Assembly (NCBI GenBank): GCA_015655415.1
Contig: JAATFB010000066.1
Location: 1-64,000, forward strand
DNA: 64,000 bases
Source: Actinomycetales bacterium
GTDB lineage: Bacteria > Actinomycetota > Actinomycetes > Actinomycetales > Microbacteriaceae
Direction of reading: 5' to 3'
Shown: positions 17,947 through 27,559 of the stretch, in pieces
Layout of the letters: the number at the start of each line of letters is the position of its first letter
Position numbering within the stretch: the stretch's first letter is position 1
The notes under the pieces: generated by a model
What the model was told of the DNA's origin: nothing
Seen by the model: the letters and a program-made list of their open reading frames with translations, nothing else
The model's database searches: none
Position numbers and translations under genes: made by a program

Positions 17947-19485
17947 TCAGAAGAGGCCGCGCGGGCTCTCCACCGAGGCGAGCAGGCCGTGCCGGGCACT
18001 GAAGCCCAGTCCCGCGAGCTCCTCCGGGGCGAGCTCCGGAAGCCGCTGGGCGACATCCAGGAAGCGCTCGATCTCGGACTCCTCCAGCACGTCCGCGGCG
18101 AGCGTGCGGAACTTCCTCACGTAGTCCTCCCGGCCGAACGGCCGCGCGCCCAGCGGATGCGCGTCAGCCACCGCGATCTCCTCGACGATCCGCGAGCCGT
18201 CGACGAACGTGACCTCCACACGCCCGCCGAACGCCTGCTCCTTCGGATCCTGGGAGTGGTAGCGGCGCGTCCACTCCGGATCCTCCTGTGTGGAGACCTT
18301 GCGCCAGAGCGCCACCGTGTCGGGACGAGAGGCCCGCTCCGGCGCGTAGGAGGCCACGTGATCCCACGTGCCGTCCTGCAGCGCGACCGTGAAGATGTAG
18401 GGGATGGAGTGGTCGAGCGTCTCCCGGGAGGCGCTCGGGTCGTACTTCTGCGGGTCGTTCGCGCCCGAGCCGATGACCGTGTGCGTGTGGTGCGAGGTGT
18501 GCAGCACGATGCCCTGCACCCGCTGCGGGTCGTCGAAGACGATCGGGTACTCGTCGTGCAGCCTGCGCGCGAGATCGATCCAGGCCTGCGCCTGGTACTC
18601 CGCCGAGTGCTCCTTGGTGAACGAGTCGAGGATGGCGCGCTTCGGCTCCCCCGGCCCCGGAAGGGACACCTCGTAGACGGCGTCAGGCCCGTCCAGCAGC
18701 CAGGCGATCACCCCGTCCTCTCCCTCGTAGATCGGTGTGGGGCTGGTCTCGCCGCGCATCGCGCGGTCGACGGACTCGACGGCCATCTTGCCGGCGAACG
18801 CGGGGGCGAACGCCTTCCAGCTCGAGATCTCGCCCTTGCGCGACTGCCGCGTCTGCGTCGTGGTGTGCAGCGCCTGGCCGACGGCCTGGAAGAGGACCTC
18901 CGGCTCGAGACCGAGCAGGGTGCCGATCCCCGCGGCCGCGGAGGGCCCGAGGTGGGCGATGTGGTCGATCTTGTGCGCGTGCAGGCTGATCGACCGCGCC
19001 AGGTCGATCTGGATCTCATACGCCGTGGCGATCCCACGCACCACCTCGCGCCCGCTGAGCCCGCGCTCGACGGCGAGATGCTGTGCCACCGCGATGACCG
19101 GCGGGATGTTGTCGCCCGGATGCGAGTACTCGGCGGCGAGGAACGTGTCGTGGTAGTCCAGCTCGCGCACCGCCACCCCGTTGGCCCAGGCCGCCCACTC
19201 CACGCTGACTCGGCGGGCGGCATCCGTGCCGAACACGCTCGACCCGCTGCCGCCGACGGAGACCGGATGCGCCAGCGCCTGGGCGCGCGCGGCCACCACC
19301 GGATGCCGCAGCAGCGACGCGGCCGCCACCGCCGCATTGTCGATCACCCGGTTGACGACCATCTCGGCCACCTCATGCGGCACGTCCACCGGATCGGCCG
19401 CCACCTGGGCGATCTTGTAGGCAAGCTGCTCCTCGCGGGGGAGCTCCTCGTCGCTGCGATGCGTGCGCACGTGCGTGATGTCCAC
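17947..19485 (-). CDS. prpD: 2-methylcitrate dehydratase (MmgE/PrpD family)
   Basis: [76 protein letters not shown]. Confidence 0.92.
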   Translation of the reverse strand: MDITHVRTHRSDEELPREEQLAYKIAQVAADPVDVPHEVAEMVVNRVIDNAAVAAASLLRHPVVAARAQALAHPVSVGGSGSSVFGTDAARRVSVEWAAWANGVAVRELDYHDTFLAAEYSHPGDNIPPVIAVAQHLAVERGLSGREVVRGIATAYEIQIDLARSISLHAHKIDHIAHLGPSAAAGIGTLLGLEPEVLFQAVGQALHTTTQTRQSRKGEISSWKAFAPAFAGKMAVESVDRAMRGETSPTPIYEGEDGVIAWLLDGPDAVYEVSLPGPGEPKRAILDSFTKEHSAEYQAQAWIDLARRLHDEYPIVFDDPQRVQGIVLHTSHHTHTVIGSGANDPQKYDPSASRETLDHSIPYIFTVALQDGTWDHVASYAPERASRPDTVALWRKVSTQEDPEWTRRYHSQDPKEQAFGGRVEVTFVDGSRIVEEIAVADAHPLGARPFGREDYVRKFRTLAADVLEESEIERFLDVAQRLPELAPEELAGLGFSARHGLLASVESPRGLF

Positions 19486-19589
19486 GCCATCGAACCTACC
19501 GGGCACGGGGCGCGAACGACATCGACCGGCGAGCCGTTCGGGAAAACGCGCGCCGTCGCCGCCCCTCCGGGGCGGCGCTGGCGGCCGCC

Positions 19590-20369
19590 TCAGCCGCCCG
19601 GCAGGGTGCCCAGCCCGTCCGCGATCGGGATGGCCGCGAGCAGCCGGCGGGTGTAGGCGTCCCTCGGATGCGCCCACACCTCCTCGGCCGTGCCGAGCTC
19701 GACGATGCGGCCGGCACGCATCACGGCGATGCGGTCCGCGATCATCCGCACGACCGACAGGTCGTGGCTGATGAACAGCAGCGACACGCCGCGCCGCGAC
19801 GCGATGTCACGCATCAGCGTGGCGATGCGCGCCTGCAGCGAGGCGTCGAGCGAGGCGATCGGCTCATCGCCGATCAGGACCCTCGGCATCGCGGCGAGCG
19901 CCCTGGCGATCGCGATGCGCTGACGCTGGCCACCGGAGAACTCGTGCGGATAGCGCCGGGCGACATCCGGCTCCAGCCCCACGTCGGCGAGCAGCTCCGC
20001 GACGGGGGGCGCGTTCCCGGTCACGGCACGCCTGCCGTCCTCGATCTGGCTGCCGATTCGCCGACGGGGGTTGAGCGACGCATAAGGGTTCTGGAACACC
20101 ATCTGGATGCGACGCAGCCGCTGCGGCCGACGCCCCCGACCGAGCCGCGTCACCGGTTCCCCGTCGAATCGGATGCTGCCCCCGGTCAGCGGCTCCAGCC
20201 CGCACGCCGCACGCGCCAGCGTCGACTTGCCGCAGCCGGACTCCCCCACGAGACCCAGCACCTCGCCCTCGTGGAGGGCGAGGCTCACCCCGTCCACCGC
20301 CCGCAGGTCCGCGCGACCGGCCTGCCGGTAGCTCACGGCCACGTCGTCGAACTCCAGGTCAGCGGGCAT
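19590..20369 (-). CDS. Oligopeptide/dipeptide ABC transporter ATP-binding protein
   Basis: Walker [14 protein letters not shown], signature [16 protein letters not shown], Walker B VLIGDEP. Confidence 0.92.
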   Translation of the reverse strand: MPADLEFDDVAVSYRQAGRADLRAVDGVSLALHEGEVLGLVGESGCGKSTLARAACGLEPLTGGSIRFDGEPVTRLGRGRRPQRLRRIQMVFQNPYASLNPRRRIGSQIEDGRRAVTGNAPPVAELLADVGLEPDVARRYPHEFSGGQRQRIAIARALAAMPRVLIGDEPIASLDASLQARIATLMRDIASRRGVSLLFISHDLSVVRMIADRIAVMRAGRIVELGTAEEVWAHPRDAYTRRLLAAIPIADGLGTLPGG

Positions 20370-21267
20370 CGGTGAGCTCCTCGTCATACGGTCCGGCGCC
20401 GGGCGGCGGCGTCTTCGGCAACGACTCGATGAGCGATCGCGTGTAGTCGTTGCGCGGATGGCGGATGACCTGTCGGCGGTCGCCGTGCTCGACGATCGCG
20501 CCGTCGTGCATGACCGCGATCGTGTCCGCCACCGACGACATCACCGCCAGGTCGTGCGTGACCAGCAGGACGGCGAGGCCGAGGTCGTCGCACAGCTCGC
20601 GAAGCAGGCGCAGCACTCCCGCCTGCACGGTGACGTCCAGCGCCGTCGTCGGCTCGTCGGCGATGAGCACGCTGGGCGCGCAGGCGATGGCGGAGGCGAT
20701 CGCGATCCGCTGCAACTGGCCGCCGGAGAACTGATGCGGATACCGCGACAGCGCCTCCCGCGGCCTCGGGACGTGCACGCGCTCGAGCAGCGAGACCGCG
20801 TGTTCGCGGGCGTCCTGCTTCGACATCCCCAGATGGTGGCGCACGTGATCGGTGAGCTGGCCGCCGATGGAGATCATCGGGTGCAGGCTCGCCGTCGGGT
20901 CCTGGAACACCATCGCTACCTCGCGCCCGCGCACGCGGTTGAGCTCCCGCGACCGCAGCGAGAGGACGTTCGGCACCAGCATCCGCTCACCGCGGAGCTC
21001 GACGGTTCCCCGCACGAGCGCTCCGGCCGGCTGCAGACCGCAGACGGCGAGCCCCGTCATCGTCTTCCCCGATCCGGACTCGCCGGCAAGACCGGTGACC
21101 TCGCCGGCCGGCACCCGGAGGTCCACGCCGCGCAGGATCTCGCTCGGGCCGTCCTTGCCCCGCACGGACAGGGTGAGGCCACCGATGCGCAGGCCCCGCC
21201 AGTCCGCCGCGTCCGCACCCGGGGACTCCGTGAGCCCGTCCGCCTGCCCTCGCCCAACGCGGCTCAC
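20359..21267 (-). CDS. Oligopeptide/dipeptide ABC transporter ATP-binding protein
   Basis: GESGSGKTMTGLAVCGL; FSGGQLQRIAIASAIA; VLIADEPTTALDVT. Confidence 0.92.
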   Translation of the reverse strand: MSRVGRGQADGLTESPGADAADWRGLRIGGLTLSVRGKDGPSEILRGVDLRVPAGEVTGLAGESGSGKTMTGLAVCGLQPAGALVRGTVELRGERMLVPNVLSLRSRELNRVRGREVAMVFQDPTASLHPMISIGGQLTDHVRHHLGMSKQDAREHAVSLLERVHVPRPREALSRYPHQFSGGQLQRIAIASAIACAPSVLIADEPTTALDVTVQAGVLRLLRELCDDLGLAVLLVTHDLAVMSSVADTIAVMHDGAIVEHGDRRQVIRHPRNDYTRSLIESLPKTPPPGAGPYDEELTDAR

Positions 21268-22202
21268 ACCGACACCTCCGAGACCGCCTCGGCGGTACGC
21301 GGGTCGAGCGCGTCGCGCAGCGCGTCGCCCACGAAGTTGAACGCCACCACGACCGTGAAGATCGCGAGCCCGGGGAACGCCGCCAGCCACCAGCTGCTGA
21401 ACTGCTGAACGCCGTCCGAGACCATGGCCCCCCACTCCGGCGTCGGCGGAACCGCGCCGAGGCCCAGGAACGAGAGCCCCGAGAGCAGCAGGATCGCATT
21501 GCCGAAGTCGAGCGTGGCCAGCACGAGCACCGGTGCGGCGACGTTGGGCAGGATGTCCCGCCCGAGCGAGCGGACCGTCCCGGCTCCCAGCAGGCGTCCT
21601 GCGACCACGTATTCCTGGCCGCGAGCGCTCAGCACCAGCGAGCGCATCACGCGCGCGTAGCTCGGCCACGACACCACGAGCAGCGCGATCACCGCGTTGA
21701 GCAGGCTCGGTCCCAGGGATGCCGCGACGATCATGGCCAGGATGATCGTGGGGAAGGCGAACACCAGGTCGGCGATGCGCATGATCACCTCGTCGACGAC
21801 CCGGCCGAAGTATCCCGCGATCGCCCCGACCACCGACCCGATCACCATCGACGCCAGGACGAGGATCAGCGACAGCGGCAGCGAGATCCGCGAGCCGTAG
21901 AGGGTGCGGGAGAGCACGTCCCTGCCCAGCACGTCCGTTCCGAACCAGTGCGCTGCGCTCGGCGGCGCCAGCCGTGCGAACTCCTGCGCGAGCGGGTCGT
22001 ACGGCGCCACCAGCGGGGCGAGCACCGCGATCACGAGCCAGAACACGATCACCACGATGCCGACGATCGCCATGGGCCGTCGCCACTGCTGCGGCAGCAG
22101 CGGACGCCTGCGGCGCTTCCAGGCCGGCGCCCGCAACGTGCGGCGGCCGCCCGGCCCGGCCGCGGCATCCGTGCTCATGCCCGCACCACCTCCTGCGCTC
22201 AT
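21264..22202 (-). CDS. Dipeptide ABC transporter permease (DppC-like)
   Basis: HWFGTDVLGRDVLSRTLYGSRISLPL; multiple TM; GTGA overlap. Confidence 0.92.
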   Translation of the reverse strand: MSAGGGAGMSTDAAAGPGGRRTLRAPAWKRRRRPLLPQQWRRPMAIVGIVVIVFWLVIAVLAPLVAPYDPLAQEFARLAPPSAAHWFGTDVLGRDVLSRTLYGSRISLPLSLILVLASMVIGSVVGAIAGYFGRVVDEVIMRIADLVFAFPTIILAMIVAASLGPSLLNAVIALLVVSWPSYARVMRSLVLSARGQEYVVAGRLLGAGTVRSLGRDILPNVAAPVLVLATLDFGNAILLLSGLSFLGLGAVPPTPEWGAMVSDGVQQFSSWWLAAFPGLAIFTVVVAFNFVGDALRDALDPRTAEAVSEVSV

Positions 22203-23290
22203 TGCACCCTCACCCGTGGGTCGATGAAGCCGTAGACCACGTCGATGGCGAAGTTGATCGCGATGTAGACGATCCCGACGACGACCCCCACTCCCATCAC
22301 CGCGGGCAGGTCGAGCGTCGTCGCCGACTTGTACGCGTACTGGCCGAGGCCGCCCCATCCGAACACCTGCTCGGTGAGCACCGTTCCTGACAGCAGCGAG
22401 CCGAACGCGAGGCCCACGATCGTGAGGATCGGCAGCAGCGCCCCGCGCAGGATGTAGCGGAACACGACCGCGCGCGCCGGAAGCCCCTTGGCTCGCGCCG
22501 CCTTCACGTAGTCCTGCGAGAGCACGTCGAGCACGCCGGAGCGTGAGAACCGGATGAGCAGGCCGACGGTGTACAGGGTGAGCACGGCGCCCGGCAGCAC
22601 CAGATGCGCCAGGGCATCCGCGAACGTGTCCCATTGGCCGGCGAGCAGCGCGTCCACCGTGTACATGCCGGTGACCGTGGGCGGTGGCGTGGTCGCCGGG
22701 TCGAGGCGCCCGGTGCCGGGCGCCCAGCCCAGCACGTAGAAGAAGAGGTAGAAGAACGCCAGAGCGAGCCAGAACGTCGGGATCGAGATGCCGACGAGGC
22801 TGAACACTCGGATCACCTGGTCGGAGAGCCGGTTGTGACGCAGCGCCGCGATGAGCCCCAGCCCGAGGCCGATCACGATCGAGAACACGAGCACGAACAA
22901 CGCCAGCTCGGCCGTCGCCGGAAACGCGACCGCGAGGTCCCGGGCGACGGGATTGTGCGTCTGCGTAGAGGTGCCCAGGTTGCCCTGGAGCAGATGCGCC
23001 AGGTAGATGAAGTACTGGACGACCACCGGCTTGTCCAGGCCCTGCTGGGCACGGAAGGCCGCCACGATCTTCGGGTCGCCCGCCGCCCGCTCTCCCAGCG
23101 CCGCCTGCACGGGATCGGCCGGCACGAGGTTGCTGAGCACGAAGGTGACGATCGTCACCCCGATGAGCAGCAGCACGCTGATGCCCAGGCGGATGCCGAC
23201 GTACCGCAGCAGCGGGTGCCGGCGACGACCGGCGCGACTCGTCCCGGTCGCCGCCAGCTCGACGTCGCTACTTGATGGCAGCGAGGTCAA
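22199..23290 (-). CDS. Dipeptide ABC transporter permease (DppB-like)
   Basis: LRYVGIRLGISVLLLIGVTIVTFVLSNLVPADPV; ATGA overlap with the downstream permease. Confidence 0.92.
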   Translation of the reverse strand: MTSLPSSSDVELAATGTSRAGRRRHPLLRYVGIRLGISVLLLIGVTIVTFVLSNLVPADPVQAALGERAAGDPKIVAAFRAQQGLDKPVVVQYFIYLAHLLQGNLGTSTQTHNPVARDLAVAFPATAELALFVLVFSIVIGLGLGLIAALRHNRLSDQVIRVFSLVGISIPTFWLALAFFYLFFYVLGWAPGTGRLDPATTPPPTVTGMYTVDALLAGQWDTFADALAHLVLPGAVLTLYTVGLLIRFSRSGVLDVLSQDYVKAARAKGLPARAVVFRYILRGALLPILTIVGLAFGSLLSGTVLTEQVFGWGGLGQYAYKSATTLDLPAVMGVGVVVGIVYIAINFAIDVVYGFIDPRVRVQ

Positions 23291-24836
23291 CTGTCCACAC
23301 GGGGTTCAACTGGAGCGAGGTGATGTTCGAGGACGTCACGACGTACTGTCCGGGCTGCACGAGCGGAACGAAGGGACCGCTCGCGTTCTGTGCCCGCTGC
23401 CAGTCCGCGTAGGCGCCGGCCCGATCATCCCCGAGCGCGGCCGCCGCCTTATGCTCCGCCGCGGTCACGGTCGGGTCGGCACCGGCCTTCCATCCCGCCC
23501 GCAGCCCGAGGTCCTCGCCGGGATTGAACACGAGGTAGTCGGACGGGTCGGGGTAGTCGGGGCCCCAGTACATGATGCCCGACTGCAGCTTGCCCCCGCG
23601 ATAGGCGTCGAGGAACGTGGCGATCGGGCTCGGCGAGAGGCTCACATTGATGCCGATCGCCTTCCACTGCGCCTGGAGCGCCTGGGCGAACGTCTCCATC
23701 TGGATGCCGTCGACCGTGATGTCGTTGGGGTAGGAGAACGTCACCGTCTGGCCCGCATAGCCGCTCCTGGCGAGCGCCGCCTTGGCGGCCGCCGTGTCGT
23801 GGCTGTCGGTGGCGTCAGCCTTGATCGAGCCGAGGAACTGCGAGGGGACGAGCCCGCCGGGCTGGGTCGCGCCCTCTCCGGCGAGCGACAGGATCTTGGA
23901 GTAGTCGATGCCCCTGCGGATCGCGGTGAGGAAGTCCGGCTTGTCTGTCACGCCGCCCGAGTACGCGGCGTCCTGGTTGAACCAGAGATAGATCAGGTAC
24001 GGCGAGGCGCCCTTGATGACCCGGGTCTTGCCGCCGCTCAGGCCCTTCACCTGGTCGGCGTTGAGGTCGAGCGCCACCTGCGACGAGCCGGCCTGCACGT
24101 TGATCTTCTGAGTCGGGCCCGCCACGTTCTCGAGAACGACCTTGCCGTATGCGGGCTTCGGACCTGCGTAGTGCGGATTCGGCGCGAACACGACCTTCGT
24201 GTTCACGTTGTACGACTGCAGCATGTAAGGACCCGAACCGAGCGATGTCTTGTTCAGGTACGACTCCGCCGAGTCCGACTTCGTCGTCGAGCCGCCGTGC
24301 TTCTTCAGCGCCTTCGCGTCGACGATGCCCAGCGACGGGTTCGGCAGGATGGAGGGCAACGCGGGGTTCGCCGAGGCGCTGGTGAGCACGATCGTCTTGT
24401 CGTCCTTCTTCGTCACGGTGACGCCGTCGAGCAGGAACGAGGGGTTGCCCGCGATGCCCTGGACGCGCTTCAGCGAGAACACGACGTCGTCGACAGTCAC
24501 CGGATCCCCGTTGGAGAAGTAGTGCTTGCCGTTCATCGTGAGCGTGAGCGTCTTGTCGTCCGACGACTCCTTGTACGACATGATCCCCGGCACCGGCTTG
24601 GTGACATCGCCGCCCTTGAAGGTGAGAGCGGTCTCGTAGAGGGCGTGGTCCACGATCGAGCCGGTCAGCTCGAAGGCGCGGGCAGGGTCTGACGTCTTCA
24701 GGTCGAACGAGTTGTCGACCACGAGCGTCTTGCCTCCACCGGCGTTCGAGCCGCCGCCCGAGCACCCGGTCAGCACGATGGCGGTGCCGACGCAGAGGAC
24801 GACGGCCGCGGCGAGGCGGCGATGGGCGCGGATCAT
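23268..24836 (-). CDS. Extracellular solute-binding protein family 5 (peptide) lipoprotein
   Basis: Lipobox VLTGCSGGG; DNSFDLKTSDPARAFELTGSIVDHALYETALTF. Confidence 0.92.
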   Translation of the reverse strand: MIRAHRRLAAAVVLCVGTAIVLTGCSGGGSNAGGGKTLVVDNSFDLKTSDPARAFELTGSIVDHALYETALTFKGGDVTKPVPGIMSYKESSDDKTLTLTMNGKHYFSNGDPVTVDDVVFSLKRVQGIAGNPSFLLDGVTVTKKDDKTIVLTSASANPALPSILPNPSLGIVDAKALKKHGGSTTKSDSAESYLNKTSLGSGPYMLQSYNVNTKVVFAPNPHYAGPKPAYGKVVLENVAGPTQKINVQAGSSQVALDLNADQVKGLSGGKTRVIKGASPYLIYLWFNQDAAYSGGVTDKPDFLTAIRRGIDYSKILSLAGEGATQPGGLVPSQFLGSIKADATDSHDTAAAKAALARSGYAGQTVTFSYPNDITVDGIQMETFAQALQAQWKAIGINVSLSPSPIATFLDAYRGGKLQSGIMYWGPDYPDPSDYLVFNPGEDLGLRAGWKAGADPTVTAAEHKAAAALGDDRAGAYADWQRAQNASGPFVPLVQPGQYVVTSSNITSLQLNPVWTVDLAAIK

Positions 24837-24963
24837 GCTGTCTCCTTCTCCCACTTTCAGGTGCGGCACGGGTGGGCGGTTCCCCGCCGACCCGGGAATT
24901 CCCTCACGGTACGCGGCATCCGTTTCGGCGGCGTTTCGTTCCGCCAGTATGCGGTGCGATCCG

Positions 24964-26055
24964 TCACACCATGAGCGCAGGCGCGCCGGCGAGCCCGCGC
25001 CGCTCGAACGCGGCATCCGTCTGCGAGATAACGCGCAGCACGTTCGCGCCCGCCAGGCGGGCGAGCTCGCCGCTGGACCAGCCACGCTCGGCCAGCTCGG
25101 CGAGCAGCGCCGGATACCCGTCGACGCCCTCGAGCCCTGTGGGGAACTCGTCGGTGCCGTCGAAGTCGCTGCCGAGGCCGATGTGCTCGACGCCGGCGAC
25201 GTCGCGCGCGTGCTCTACGTGATCGGCCACGTCGGCGATCGTGACCGGCGGCATCGCCTCGGAGCGGTCCGATTCATGCCATCGTGCGAACTCCTCACTG
25301 AGGAACTGCGGCACGAACGTGATCATCGCCACGCCGCCGTTGTCGCGCAGCCGTGCCAGGACGTCGTCGGGGACGTTGCGTGGGTGATCGGCGAGCGCCC
25401 GCGCCGAGCTGTGGCTGAAGATGACGGGGGCGGATGCCACGTCGAGGGCAGCGTGCATCGTCTCGGGCGACACGTGGGAGAGGTCGACGAGCATCCCGAT
25501 GCGGTTGAGCTCGCGGACATAGTCGCGCCCCCGGTCGCTCAGGCCGTGGTGCCGCGGCTCGTCGGTGGCCGAGTCCGCCCACGAGGTGGTCCTGGTGTGG
25601 GTGAGCGTGAGGTAGCGCACGCCGAGGGCGGCGAGCATCCGCAGCACGCCCGGGGAGTCGGCCACCGAATGGCCGCCCTCGGCGCCGAGCAGGCAGGCTA
25701 TGCGGTCGCGCGATCGCGCGTGCATGATGTCGGCGGCCGATCGCGCCAGCTCGAAGTCATGCGGATACCGCGCGACCAGCCGGTGCACCCAGTCGATCTG
25801 CTCCAACGTGCCCTGCACGGCGGCCGCCCCGGAGTCGTCGTCGGCCACGTAGACGGACCAGAACTGGGCTCCGACCCCGCCACGACGCAACCGGACGATG
25901 TCGGTGTCGGTCGCCGGCTGCTCGACGAGACCCTCCACCGAGTACCCTCGACGGAGCCGGTTCTCCCATGCCCAGTCGTTGTGGCCGTCGATGACGGGGC
26001 AGAGCGAGAGCGCGGCGGCGACCACCGCGGCGGCATCCTGTGGTGTCGATGTCAT
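24964..26055 (-). CDS. Membrane dipeptidase (peptidase M19)
   Basis: PVIDGHNDWAWENR; LTLTHTRTTSWADSATDEPRHHGLSDRGRDYVRELNRIGMLVDLSHVSPET; HIGLGSDFDG. Confidence 0.93.
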   Translation of the reverse strand: MTSTPQDAAAVVAAALSLCPVIDGHNDWAWENRLRRGYSVEGLVEQPATDTDIVRLRRGGVGAQFWSVYVADDDSGAAAVQGTLEQIDWVHRLVARYPHDFELARSAADIMHARSRDRIACLLGAEGGHSVADSPGVLRMLAALGVRYLTLTHTRTTSWADSATDEPRHHGLSDRGRDYVRELNRIGMLVDLSHVSPETMHAALDVASAPVIFSHSSARALADHPRNVPDDVLARLRDNGGVAMITFVPQFLSEEFARWHESDRSEAMPPVTIADVADHVEHARDVAGVEHIGLGSDFDGTDEFPTGLEGVDGYPALLAELAERGWSSGELARLAGANVLRVISQTDAAFERRGLAGAPALMV

Positions 26056-26091
26056 GCTCTCGACGGTAGCGCGGCCGGTGCGGCGAGCGGT

Positions 26092-26610
26092 CTACACGTC
26101 GTCGTACGAGGCCGTCGGCGTGATGACGCCGCGCGCCAGCGTGTGGAAGTGCAGGTTGAAGCCGAGCACGGCCGGCGTCGACTCCGGATCGAGATCCAGG
26201 CGGTCGACGTCGACGGCGTGCACGACCACGTGATAGCGGTGCACGCCCGTGCCCTCCGGCGGCTCGGCGCCCGTGTAGCCGGGCTGGCGCAGCTCGTTCT
26301 TCAGCTGGACGGCTCCGGCGGGAAGGGAGCCGTCGGCGCTGCCCGCGCCCCGCTCCAGCGATGTCACGTCCGCCGGGATGTTGTAGACCGCCCAGTGCCA
26401 GAAGCCCGAGCCGGTCGGGGCGTCCGGATCGTGGATCGTCACCGCGAAGCTCTTCGTGCCTTCCGGGAATCCGCTCCACGACAGCTGCGGCGAGACGTTG
26501 CCGCCGCTGGCGCGGAACGGCGCCGCGATGGGATGCCCGTCCGCGACGTCCTCGCTGGTCACGGTGAACGATGGAACGGCTCCGAACCGCTCGTACGGGT
26601 CTTCGGCCAC
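26092..26610 (-). CDS. YbhB/YbcL family Raf kinase inhibitor-like (PEBP) protein
   Basis: GNVSPQLSWSGFPEGTKSFAVTIHDPDAPTGSGFWHWAVYNIP. Confidence 0.92.
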   Translation of the reverse strand: MAEDPYERFGAVPSFTVTSEDVADGHPIAAPFRASGGNVSPQLSWSGFPEGTKSFAVTIHDPDAPTGSGFWHWAVYNIPADVTSLERGAGSADGSLPAGAVQLKNELRQPGYTGAEPPEGTGVHRYHVVVHAVDVDRLDLDPESTPAVLGFNLHFHTLARGVITPTASYDDV

Positions 26611-26688
26611 GATGTGTCCTCCTGTGCTTGTGGTGCGCAGTTGGAACCCTACGCCCGCCGCACGGCGTGCAGGTGGACGGGCGGAGCG

Positions 26689-26812
26689 GGTCTCGACAGG
26701 CTCGACCGGCGGGACCCGGGCTCGACAGGCTCGACCGGCGGGACGTGCGGGCGCGGGTCTCGACAGGCTCGACCGACGGGACGTGCGGTCTCGACCGGCG
26801 GGGTCGGGGTCA
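26689..26812. repeat. REP-like repeat cluster 4 (GGTCTCGACAGGCTCGACCGGCGGGAC variant)
   Basis: About four copies read directly; abuts the stop codon of the GT2 gene. Confidence 0.9.
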
Positions 26813-27559
26813 GCCGGCGGGAGCCGGGTCCTTCGTGATCGCACGATGTATCCGGGCCGGCAGCGAGCTGACCGCCCAGCCGGTGACGCGCAGCATCGCC
26901 TCCGCGACGATCGCGCCCGACATCTTCGAACGTCCCCGCTCCCGTTCCGCGAAGGTGATCGGCACCTCCCGGATGCGCAGCCCCGCGACCCTCGCATGCC
27001 ACAGCATGTCGATCTGGAAGCAGTAGCCCTGGCTGAGCACCTCGTCGAGGGCGAGGCGCGCGAGCGCGGCGGACGTGAACACACGGTAGCCGCCGGTCAT
27101 GTCACGCACCGGCACGCCGAGGGCGAAGCGGGCGTACGCGCTGCCCCCGCGGGAGAGCATCCGGCGCCACAGCGGCCAGCCGACCACCCCTCCGCCGGGG
27201 ACCCAGCGCGACCCGACGACCACGTCGGCGGAGCCCAGGGCCTCCAGCAGGCTCGGCAACTGCTCCGGACGGTGCGAGCCGTCGGCGTCCATCTCCACGA
27301 CCACGTCGTGACCGTGCGCCAGCGCCCAGCGCATCCCGTCCCGGTAGGCCGCGCCCAGCCCCTCCTTGCCCGGACGGTGGAGCACGTGCACCGATTGGTC
27401 GTGCGCGGCCAGCTCGTCGGCGATCGCGCCCGTGCCATCCGGCGACGCGTCGTCGACGACGAGCACGGTGGCCTCGGGCACCGCGCTGCGCACGCGACCC
27501 ACGATCCAGGCGATGTTCTCCGCCTCGTCATAGGTCGGGATGATGACGGCCAGGTTCAC
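26810..27559 (-). CDS. Polyprenol-phosphate mannosyltransferase-like GT2
   Basis: AVIIPTYDEAENIAWIVGRV...VLVVDDASPDGTGAIADEL...EMDADGSHRPEQLP; FAERERGRSKMSG. Confidence 0.9.
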   Translation of the reverse strand: MNLAVIIPTYDEAENIAWIVGRVRSAVPEATVLVVDDASPDGTGAIADELAAHDQSVHVLHRPGKEGLGAAYRDGMRWALAHGHDVVVEMDADGSHRPEQLPSLLEALGSADVVVGSRWVPGGGVVGWPLWRRMLSRGGSAYARFALGVPVRDMTGGYRVFTSAALARLALDEVLSQGYCFQIDMLWHARVAGLRIREVPITFAERERGRSKMSGAIVAEAMLRVTGWAVSSLPARIHRAITKDPAPAG

